This document shows positions 1 to 5,417 of a stretch of DNA of 5,417 nucleotides, in pieces; the stretch's first letter is position 1; every line of letters begins with the position of its first letter. The stretch is from Acidobacteriota bacterium (GTDB taxonomy: Bacteria; Acidobacteriota; Polarisedimenticolia; JAPUIV01). Made by a program: the position numbers and the translations under genes. The stretch spans positions 1-5,417 of the forward strand of contig JAPUIV010000259.1 in NCBI GenBank assembly GCA_027296665.1, read 5' to 3'. The notes under the pieces are model-generated. The model was not told where the DNA came from and searched no databases. It saw only the letters and a list, made by a program, of their open reading frames with translations.

Positions 1-213
1 TTCACGCAAGATTCGAAACAACGCCTTCGCTTCATTATCGGTAAGGTGGCGGAGAAGCACCGCCGTATCGGCGGGCCGAAGCTTGCTCAGCAGGTTGAAA
101 CAATGGCCAACCGCCGACTTCCGAAGGAGTTTCCGAACAGATTCGAGGAGAACGGGGCCCCGCAAGGGGGGATTTACCGGTGCGGATACCACACGCCTGG
201 ACTTGCCGTGCAT
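1..213 (-). CDS. MgtE N-terminal-domain protein, 5' part only (runs off left edge)
   Basis: The first 71 codons of a gene that continues past position 1, with no stop in this frame. The start is ATG at 213-211, preceded by GGAGG at 223-219 with a 5-base spacer; no other in-frame ATG lies upstream nearby. After about 20 basic/proline-rich residues, the segment from about residue 22 to 71 looks like the start of the MgtE intracellular N domain, a helical repeat fold. The stretch LLSKLRPADTAVLLRHL (residues 41-57), followed by EAKALFRIL (61-69), matches the family pattern of L-HPAD-I--LL-HL then ER--LF--L. In MgtE channels this cytosolic domain senses Mg2+ together with CBS domains. Many bacteria also have shorter proteins with this domain and no membrane part, and the truncation prevents deciding between them. 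The gene lies 111 bases after era in the same direction and may be a later cistron of the operon. The domain call is fairly secure; transport function is not shown. Confidence 0.72.
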   Translation of the reverse strand, partial: MHGKSRRVVSAPVNPPLRGPVLLESVRKLLRKSAVGHCFNLLSKLRPADTAVLLRHLTDNEAKALFRILRE

Positions 214-324
214 GACGGCCTCCGGATGGAAGAAAAAAAGGGGGAAGGGAAAGCCGACCCCGAAAGAACGCCAATCTAACACAAAAAAGGAGGATATGGA
301 AAGGTTGGGGACCGGAAGAGCCGG
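214..324 (-). other. Intergenic leader between era and the MgtE_N gene
   Basis: This is the only real gap in the window, 111 bases. Reading the minus strand, it begins with a short CCGG-rich inverted repeat around the era stop codon. An AT-richer patch follows (about 297-271), then a homopyrimidine tract of 26 bases (253-228), then the GGAGG ribosome-binding site. I see no convincing -35/-10 promoter pair and no GC hairpin followed directly by a U-run, so nothing here clearly separates the MgtE_N gene from the era operon. The gap is long enough to hold a weak promoter that cannot be recognised by eye. Confidence 0.5.
219..223 (-). promoter_or_regulatory. Shine-Dalgarno site of the MgtE_N gene
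   Basis: The minus strand reads GGAGG five bases before the ATG at 213. It fixes the start codon of the MgtE_N gene, whose reading frame stays open upstream for some distance without another ATG. A pure pyrimidine tract lies immediately before it (253-228 on the minus strand). Confidence 0.65.
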
Positions 325-1245
325 TTATTTTCCGGAGGGAAGACCGAGCCGGGCGAGCATCCTGTCATCCCCCCGCCAATCGGGCACCGACCGCACCCAG
401 ATCTTCAACATCACCTGATGGCCGAGGTTAGACTCAATCTCCTTCCGGGCGGCCTCACCGATCTCGCGCAGTTTCTGGCCCTGACGGCCGATTACGATCT
501 TTTTTTGCGAATCTCTTTCCACGATAAGAGAGGCATGAATCCATGTAATCCCCTTGCGTTCTTCTATCTTTTCAATGATCACAGCGGTGCTGTGGGGAAG
601 TTCTTCCCTGGTGGCGAAAAGGATCTTTTCCCTGATGATCTCCGCGGTCTGGAATTCCGGAGTCTCTTCGGTCGGCATGGGAATCATTTCCGGAACCGGT
701 TGGCTGGGAAGGTGGCGAAAAAAAACTTCTTCCATCCGATCACAGTTATCACCATCGAGAGCCGAGATGGGCAGGATCTCCCGAAAATTTCCGAGATGGG
801 ACAATTCCTCGATGAGGGGAAGGAGACGAGACTTCCGGACCTTATCAATCTTATTAATAAGAAGAATTCGGGGCTGGTCTCCCCTTGCAGACTCCTGGAT
901 CACGAAACGATCACCGGGCCCGATGCCCGTCTGCGCGTCCATCATCACCGCGATAAGATCCGCTCCGTGCAAGGCCTGAAAGGCAGACCGGACCATCCGC
1001 CTGTTCATCAGATGATGCGGCCGGTGTATGCCGGGAGTGTCCAGGAGAAGGATGCGAGCGCGCGGATTCTCCCAGAAGGCGGAAATAACGTTTCGAGTGG
1101 TCTGAGGGACGGGGGAGACGATGGCAATCTTTTTCCCAAGAAGCCGGTTGATGAGAGTGGATTTGCCGACATTGGGCCTCCCCACCAGGGCCACGACACC
1201 ACGTGGGGGCCCGGCCGGACCCTTTTCCGTCCCGGTGGAAATCAT
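325..1245 (-). CDS. era: GTPase Era, 16S rRNA-binding ribosome assembly factor
   Basis: A complete 306-residue Era, close to the usual 300 or so. Era is an essential GTPase that binds near the 3' end of 16S rRNA and supports 30S subunit maturation in the cytoplasm. The GTPase domain shows G1 GRPNVGKST (residues 22-30), the Era-type switch I PQTTR (47-51), G3 DTPG (69-72) in DTPGIHRP, G4 NKID (131-134) and G5 SAL (161-163). The C-terminal KH domain carries the GxxG loop as GRQG (253-256) in IGRQGQKLREIG, then an ARKEIE helix and the typical Era ending around KIWVRSVPDWR (281-291). All core motifs are intact. The ATG at 1245 overlaps the TGA of the preceding corC-like gene by four bases (ATGA), with GGAG a few bases before it, so translation is probably coupled. 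The usual downstream neighbour recO is absent; an MgtE_N gene follows instead. Confidence 0.97.
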   Translation of the reverse strand: MISTGTEKGPAGPPRGVVALVGRPNVGKSTLINRLLGKKIAIVSPVPQTTRNVISAFWENPRARILLLDTPGIHRPHHLMNRRMVRSAFQALHGADLIAVMMDAQTGIGPGDRFVIQESARGDQPRILLINKIDKVRKSRLLPLIEELSHLGNFREILPISALDGDNCDRMEEVFFRHLPSQPVPEMIPMPTEETPEFQTAEIIREKILFATREELPHSTAVIIEKIEERKGITWIHASLIVERDSQKKIVIGRQGQKLREIGEAARKEIESNLGHQVMLKIWVRSVPDWRGDDRMLARLGLPSGK

Positions 1246-2525
1246 TTCTCCGGGCCGTTTCCGGACCCGGAGATCCGGCGAACCCGCACCTGGTGAATCC
1301 GCTTCCGGTCGGCATCCACGATCTCGAACCGGAGCCCCATGTGGTGCAGGATCTCGCCACGGGCGGGGATATGTCCAAGGACGGCGGAAACCATTCCTCC
1401 GACGCTTTCGAAATCATCGCCATCCAGGGAAACATGGAACAGGTTGTTGAGTTTTTCGATCGCTGCAATCCCCCGAATGAGATAGACCCCCGGGGCCTCT
1501 TGCTGAAAGAAATCCTCCATTCGTTCGTGCTCATCCCGGATCTCTCCCACGATTTCCTCCAGGAGATCCTCGATGGTGACCAACCCGGTGGTTCCCCCGA
1601 ATTCGTCAATGACGATCGACATGTGGTTCCTTTCCCTTTGAAAGTCCTTCAGAAGTTCAGCCACTTTCTTCGTTTCAGGAACAAAGGAGGCGGGCCGCAT
1701 CAACATGGTGACATTTCCATTATTTCCGATTTCATCCCATCGCGCCAGAAGATCCTTGATATGGATGATACCCTCGATGCGATCTATGGTTCCGTTGCAG
1801 ACCGGGAAGCGGGAGTGCGGAGTTCTACTGACGAGTTGTCGAAGGTCTTTCGCGCCCGCCTTTTTTTCAATAGCCACCATCCGGGTTCGAGGAGTCATTA
1901 CCTCCCGAACCAGGGTGTCCCCGAATTCGACGATGCTTCGCACCAGCAGTCCCTCTTCCTTTTCCAGGATCCCTTCCCTCTGGCCTGCGGCGATATATTC
2001 CTGGACAATTTTCTCAGGAACTTCTTCTACCGGGTCACCTGTTTCCACAGGGGATGACGACTGGAAGCGACTGAGCAGGGCCAGGACCAAGCCGGTCAGA
2101 GGGAACAGGAAAAGATAGACAGGAAATAGGACCGGAGCGGTGTAATGAAAGGCTCTCCGAGGATGCAAGGCGGCCAGGGCCCGGCTCACGCCCTGGTCGA
2201 TCCCGATTTCAAATCCAAGAGTCAGGGCAAGTGCAACCGGCAGCCGAAAGGAAGGGCCGAACCGGGACAGGCCCGAATACAAAACCCAGACCAGGACAAT
2301 CAGGGAAATCTGCTTGGCGATCTGCAGGGTCATCAGGAGCCGGTCCGAGGCCCGCGGAAATCCCTCCCGAGAAAGCCATTCCCCCACCAAGGGGATTCTT
2401 TGCAGGGTTCGTTCTCTGTATATCAGGCCGAGGTCCAGAAAGGCAGACCGGGATACGGAAAGGGCCAAATCCACAGCGAGAATGATTCCGAAGAGGTACC
2501 ACACGAAATTCGATGCCGTCTCCAT
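1242..2525 (-). CDS. CNNM/CorC-family protein: DUF21-like membrane domain, CBS pair, CorC_HlyC domain
   Basis: A complete 427-residue protein of the HlyC/CorC (CNNM) family, whose members are linked to Mg2+ transport or cobalt resistance; the old name is hemolysin-like. The N-terminal part has about four hydrophobic segments (roughly residues 7-25, 63-86, 94-110 and 130-152), in the place of a DUF21/CNNM domain. A CBS pair follows: CBS1 at about 205-262, starting REVMTPRTRMVAIE, and CBS2 at about 272-332 with the strongly conserved HMSIVIDEFGGTTGLVT (301-317) and EDLLEEIVGEIRDE (319-332). In relatives this pair binds ATP-Mg2+. Residues 345-418 form the CorC_HlyC domain (LIRGIAAIEKLN, then FESVGGMVSAVLG). 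The membrane domain is divergent: the usual acidic SExA-type motif of the first helix and the GExxPK-type motif before the last helix are not recognisable. Transport activity is therefore uncertain. The gene starts 11 bases after ybeY with only a weak ribosome site and overlaps era by four bases. Confidence 0.9.
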   Translation of the reverse strand: METASNFVWYLFGIILAVDLALSVSRSAFLDLGLIYRERTLQRIPLVGEWLSREGFPRASDRLLMTLQIAKQISLIVLVWVLYSGLSRFGPSFRLPVALALTLGFEIGIDQGVSRALAALHPRRAFHYTAPVLFPVYLFLFPLTGLVLALLSRFQSSSPVETGDPVEEVPEKIVQEYIAAGQREGILEKEEGLLVRSIVEFGDTLVREVMTPRTRMVAIEKKAGAKDLRQLVSRTPHSRFPVCNGTIDRIEGIIHIKDLLARWDEIGNNGNVTMLMRPASFVPETKKVAELLKDFQRERNHMSIVIDEFGGTTGLVTIEDLLEEIVGEIRDEHERMEDFFQQEAPGVYLIRGIAAIEKLNNLFHVSLDGDDFESVGGMVSAVLGHIPARGEILHHMGLRFEIVDADRKRIHQVRVRRISGSGNGPEK

Positions 2526-2536
2526 GAAGAGTTATC

Positions 2537-2989
2537 TCACAGTTCTGCGCCATGAGATTGAGGGCGGTGATATTGGATCCATCCCTTCCTCAATGATATT
2601 TCCCTCTGGCTCATCTCCCCCTTATCGATCTCATGGTCGAACCCGAGAAGATGCAAAAAACCATGGATAACCAACCGGTGAATCTCATCCTCCACGGAGT
2701 GGTTCCTCCGCATGGCCTGACGTTTGGCGGTGTCAACGGAGATGGCAATGTCGCCCAGATAACCTTCCTCCGAGGCAGGCTCCCCATCGGGAAAGGAAAG
2801 GACGTCGGTGGAATGGGGTTTTCTGAGAAACCGGAGATTCAACGATTCGATCTCCCTGTCGTCGCAGAACAGGATGCAACAGGAGGTCGATCCGAGCTCC
2901 ATCTTTCTTCCGAGCCAGCGAACCAGCACCCCGCAAGAACGGGTCCGGGGCGGACCATTTCTGTGTCGTTTGACGATTGTCACTTCCAT
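2537..2989 (-). CDS. ybeY: Endoribonuclease YbeY, rRNA maturation factor
   Basis: A complete 150-residue YbeY (UPF0054 family), near the normal length. YbeY is a zinc-dependent single-strand endoribonuclease that takes part in 16S rRNA 3' end processing and 70S quality control, and it works with Era and YbeZ/PhoH. The family signature is intact: HGFLHLLGFDHE at 109-120, giving the three zinc-binding histidines H109, H113 and H119. Also present are TDVLSFP (61-67) and LGDI (78-81), the other conserved blocks. The ATG at 2989 lies inside the end of the 7TMR-HD gene, a 10-base overlap. AAGGG sits just before it, so the ribosome-binding site is within the upstream coding sequence. A GTG two codons later (2983) overlaps the upstream stop as GTGA and is a possible alternative start; MEVTI resembles the usual YbeY N-terminus, so I keep the ATG. 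The last 15 or so residues are a non-conserved tail. Confidence 0.95.
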   Translation of the reverse strand: MEVTIVKRHRNGPPRTRSCGVLVRWLGRKMELGSTSCCILFCDDREIESLNLRFLRKPHSTDVLSFPDGEPASEEGYLGDIAISVDTAKRQAMRRNHSVEDEIHRLVIHGFLHLLGFDHEIDKGEMSQREISLRKGWIQYHRPQSHGAEL

Positions 2990-5364
2990 CCCTTGCCCCG
3001 GCCGGTAGCCACCCGTTCCTTGCTTGGTTCCGCGGCAGGCGCATCCGGGGAAGATGGGGAACCGAAATCGAAACCGGGATAGTCGATTCGATGATGGTAG
3101 ATGCTCAGAAGAGTTTTCACGAATGCATTGCCGATCTTGTCCAGGTCCGAAAAGGTGAGATCACATTCGTCAAACTGACGATCCAGGACAATGTCATTGA
3201 AAATCTTGCGGATCACGACCTGAAACCGCACCGGCGAGGGGTCCTCTACGGTGCGCGCGGCCGCTTCGATCGAGTCTGAAAGCATGAATATGGCCGCTTC
3301 CTTGCTTTGCGGTTTCGGCCCAGGGTACCTGAAATCTTCCTCCTTGACTACCTGGCCTTCCTTCGCCTCTTTTTTTGCCTTCTCGTAGAAATAACGGACA
3401 AGTCGTGTTCCGTGATGCTGGGGGATCACGTCAATGATCGGTTGCGGCAATCCCGCCTCCCGCGCCATCTCAATCCCTTCCTTGACGTGGTTTTGAATCA
3501 CCAGGACACTGAGGCTTGGAGATAAACTTTCATGCCGATAAATACCATCCTTCATGTTCTCGATGTAATACTCCGGATGGTTCATCTTTCCAATATCATG
3601 GTAATAGGCTGCAACCCGGCAAAAAAGACTGTTCGCCTGGATCGCCTCAGCACCAGCCTCTGCCAGGGTCCCGACCATCACGCTGTGGTTGTAACTGCCC
3701 GGAGCATGGATGGAAAGATTGCGAAGCAAGGGGTTGTTCAGGTTGGAAAGTTCCAGTAGCCGTACGTCGGTGAGGACGTTGAATACCCCTTCCAGTATAG
3801 GAAGAAAGAAGGAGACCATTACCGATACCAGGATTCCTCCCGCAAAGCCGCATCCAAGATCCAATCCTACCCGGGAAAGAGGGGTCAGGTCGCCCGCAAT
3901 GCAATCCAGGGCGAAAATGGTGACCATGTTGATGGCCCCAACCACCGCGCCGGCCCGGATCAGGGCGGTTCGTTGCTGGTATTGGGTAATGCCGAAAATC
4001 GCCGCGAAGTTACTTAATAGGGAGAAGATCATCAAGGGCGCATTCCAATCCACCAACATGCCGAAAAGAACGCTGATAAATATGGCCGCGACCATCGCGA
4101 TCCGCGCATTTGTCAACAAAGTGACCAGCATGGCGCAGGCACCCAAGGGAATGGCGTAATAATATGAGGGACCATGGTTGAACGGCTCGAGATACACCGT
4201 TTCGGTGAACCTATCCACGAGGACAACCATCACCTTGGAGGTCACGAGAACTGAAAGTGTCACAACAACCAGTAGAAGGTACAGGTGGGGAACCCGGGAA
4301 TAGAATCTTTGATGGAAGCTGGCATATCTCCAGATAAAGAAGGTCAGCATCAGAATGAGCAGAAGGGAACCAAACTGGGAGATGATTTCCGGACGGGAAC
4401 CGCTCTGTTCCTCAATGGCCTGGAGTTGTTTCAGGATTCCCTGGGTGACCTCCTCCCCCTTCCGGACGATGATCTTGGTCTTGGGTATTTTGGTCACCAC
4501 GGTGGCGATATTTTGGACCGCCTCCTGCCGGCGTTTCTCGGTTTCCCCGGCATTGTAGGTGAGGTTGGTCAACAACATCGGATCGAGAAGATCCGCAAGA
4601 ACGGGAACCTCGGCGGCGCGGTATCTTTTCAACCCGATCAAGGAATCACGCAGAAGCTGGCGAGCTTCATCCAGGTCGAGGATCGACTCGAGGTTTTCCT
4701 GAAGGAACTCCTCGCTCGTCCGGCTAACCCGGATCGAGATGCCCGAAATCGAGGACAGTAGCGCTTTGCTGCTGACGATCTGCCGTTTGAGGACCTCCCC
4801 CAGGATCGATTCCAGTTCTTTTCCCACCTCCTGGTTGAATTCCCGGCGGGAAAACACCTTGTAGGACTCCGTCATCGCCGAGGGGGAGAACCCTTGCATG
4901 ATCGTCTCAACCTCTGCCGGTGTGGGAGATTTCGCGCGGCCCTCCTTTTTCTGGACAATTTGGAGAAATCGTTTCCGGGCTTCCCGATAGGAAGATCGGA
5001 ATCTTTCCTGGAGCTCCGCTTCAATCTGGGGGTCGAAGTCGTATACGGGTCTCACCCGGCCGAGTTCCTCCTGTCGCCGCAACTCCGTGGTCTTCTCATC
5101 GGGAACCTCCAGGTCGAACGGGGCGAGGATGTCGTAACGGGCGATTTCACCGGGACGGAAATCCGGGTAGGAAACACTGCAATTTTGCCGGGAAAATGCC
5201 GCCAGGAGAACCACCACGAAAATGACGGTCCAGACCCTGTTGTCCTGGCCGATTCCAGAGAAGACATTATGCAGCCAGCGGTGGAAACGCTTCTTGGGGG
5301 AAGAAACTCCGCGGCCTACTCTCTTGTTTTCTTTTTTAATCGAGGATGGAGTCGTTTTATTCAT
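2980..5364 (-). CDS. 7TMR-HD family membrane HD phosphohydrolase (PgpH-like, probable c-di-AMP phosphodiesterase)
   Basis: A complete 794-residue protein with the full PgpH layout. A basic cytosolic N-terminus leads into a membrane helix (about 44-58). Next comes a large extracytoplasmic 7TMR-HDED region (about 60-328), including the family-like segment around FRPGEIARYDILAPFD and, near its end, IVRKGEEVT (299-307). About seven hydrophobic helices follow (about 331-530). The cytosolic HD domain starts near 550: HAPGSYNHS (553-561, H560), HDIGK (589-593), H626 in NHVKEG, QHHG (649-652) and D697 in SDSIEAA, so the metal ligands of an active HD hydrolase all appear present. In Listeria, PgpH of this family hydrolyses c-di-AMP to pApA; that activity here is inferred. 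A proline/serine-rich tail (about 766-794) overlaps ybeY by 10 bases. The ATG at 5364 has GGAGG at 5378-5374. The frame is open upstream to the window edge, so the ribosome site decides the start. Confidence 0.93.
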   Translation of the reverse strand: MNKTTPSSIKKENKRVGRGVSSPKKRFHRWLHNVFSGIGQDNRVWTVIFVVVLLAAFSRQNCSVSYPDFRPGEIARYDILAPFDLEVPDEKTTELRRQEELGRVRPVYDFDPQIEAELQERFRSSYREARKRFLQIVQKKEGRAKSPTPAEVETIMQGFSPSAMTESYKVFSRREFNQEVGKELESILGEVLKRQIVSSKALLSSISGISIRVSRTSEEFLQENLESILDLDEARQLLRDSLIGLKRYRAAEVPVLADLLDPMLLTNLTYNAGETEKRRQEAVQNIATVVTKIPKTKIIVRKGEEVTQGILKQLQAIEEQSGSRPEIISQFGSLLLILMLTFFIWRYASFHQRFYSRVPHLYLLLVVVTLSVLVTSKVMVVLVDRFTETVYLEPFNHGPSYYYAIPLGACAMLVTLLTNARIAMVAAIFISVLFGMLVDWNAPLMIFSLLSNFAAIFGITQYQQRTALIRAGAVVGAINMVTIFALDCIAGDLTPLSRVGLDLGCGFAGGILVSVMVSFFLPILEGVFNVLTDVRLLELSNLNNPLLRNLSIHAPGSYNHSVMVGTLAEAGAEAIQANSLFCRVAAYYHDIGKMNHPEYYIENMKDGIYRHESLSPSLSVLVIQNHVKEGIEMAREAGLPQPIIDVIPQHHGTRLVRYFYEKAKKEAKEGQVVKEEDFRYPGPKPQSKEAAIFMLSDSIEAAARTVEDPSPVRFQVVIRKIFNDIVLDRQFDECDLTFSDLDKIGNAFVKTLLSIYHHRIDYPGFDFGSPSSPDAPAAEPSKERVATGRGKGWK

Positions 5365-5417
5365 CTCGATCCCCCTCCGGATCGACCTTGGAGGCCGGTT
5401 CAGAGGAACGAGGTCCC
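5357..5417 (-). CDS. Possible 3' tail of the upstream gene (phoH/ybeZ by synteny)
   Basis: In one minus-strand frame the right edge encodes 19 residues, GPRSSEPASKVDPEGDRDE, ending in TAA at 5359-5357. This stop overlaps the HD gene start by eight bases (ATGAATAA), the same close packing as in the rest of the operon. The peptide is hydrophilic and unstructured, like a variable C-terminal tail, and carries no recognisable motif. In many bacteria the gene directly upstream of the 7TMR-HD gene is phoH/ybeZ, encoding an ATPase partner of YbeY, which is the only ground for the name. A second frame, in phase with the HD gene, is also open here, so even the presence of a coding tail is an inference. 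Confidence 0.35.
   Translation of the reverse strand, partial: GPRSSEPASKVDPEGDRDE
5374..5378 (-). promoter_or_regulatory. Shine-Dalgarno site of the 7TMR-HD gene
   Basis: The minus strand reads CCGGAGGGGG, with GGAGG at 5378-5374 and nine bases between it and the ATG at 5364. It decides the start, because the HD frame continues open upstream to the window edge. The site would lie inside the last codons of the putative upstream gene, consistent with translational coupling. Confidence 0.6.

Noticed and set aside
35..274. A 79-codon minus-strand ORF across the left edge
   Set aside because: It is out of frame with the MgtE_N-like gene (start 213), which has a good ribosome site and family motifs. 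The 79-codon frame has neither.
214..324. Mg2+-responsive riboswitch (M-box) ahead of the MgtE_N gene
   Set aside because: The gap is only 111 bases, pyrimidine-rich, with no long paired stems visible. M-box leaders are longer and highly structured.
312..335. Inverted repeat CCGGAA ... TTCCGG spanning the era stop, considered as an intrinsic terminator
   Set aside because: The stem is only six base pairs with a 12-base loop, and no U-run follows directly on the minus strand. It is too weak to call as a terminator.
288..418. AGGAGG followed by ATG at 296 on the plus strand, opening a 40-codon frame antisense to the era 3' end
   Set aside because: The spacing between AGGAGG and ATG is only two bases, too short for normal initiation, and the peptide has no recognisable feature. 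It may be chance in a purine-rich leader.
418..1296. A 292-codon plus-strand ORF lying antisense to era
   Set aside because: It covers era almost exactly on the opposite strand, has no recognisable domain, and shows arginine/glycine/proline-rich composition typical of shadow frames in GC-rich genes. Era itself has all its motifs.
1203..2057. A 284-codon plus-strand ORF antisense to the corC-like gene
   Set aside because: It is an antisense shadow of a gene with clear CBS and CorC_HlyC domains. It shows no family resemblance and overlaps another shadow frame.

Overview
The window is a compact block of bacterial housekeeping genes, all read from the minus strand, so the first gene transcribed lies at the right-hand end. 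In transcription order I see: (1) a possible 3' tail of an upstream gene, perhaps phoH (5417-5357); (2) a 794-residue membrane HD-domain phosphohydrolase of the 7TMR-HD/PgpH family (5364-2980); (3) the rRNA maturation endoribonuclease YbeY (2989-2537); (4) a CNNM/CorC-type protein with a membrane domain, a CBS pair and a CorC_HlyC domain (2525-1242); (5) the ribosome-assembly GTPase Era (1245-325); and, after a 111-base gap, (6) the 5' part of a gene for an MgtE N-terminal-domain protein (213 to beyond position 1). The first five reading frames overlap or lie within 11 bases of each other, which strongly suggests one co-transcribed, translationally coupled operon.

The order PhoH - 7TMR-HD - YbeY - (DgkA) - CorC - Era is a classic arrangement in many bacteria. 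This version lacks dgkA between ybeY and corC, and era is followed by an MgtE_N gene rather than recO. The sequence looks moderately GC-rich, with long antisense shadow ORFs and Shine-Dalgarno-type starts. This fits lineages such as Desulfobacterota/Deltaproteobacteria, Nitrospirota or NC10, but the window holds no decisive taxonomic marker and I do not name a species.

Functionally, YbeY and Era both act on 16S rRNA and 30S subunit maturation, and PhoH/YbeZ is the known partner of YbeY. The 7TMR-HD protein is probably a cyclic-dinucleotide (c-di-AMP) phosphodiesterase. The CNNM/CorC protein and the MgtE_N protein belong to families linked to Mg2+ handling, so the block brackets the ribosome-maturation genes with second-messenger and divalent-cation functions.

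I found no mobile element, CRISPR array, RNA gene or clear new system. The points most worth a second look are the unusual membrane domain of the CorC-like protein, the cut-off MgtE_N gene with its 26-base homopyrimidine leader, and the unsequenced gene upstream of the HD protein. There is no gene-free stretch longer than about 110 bases.
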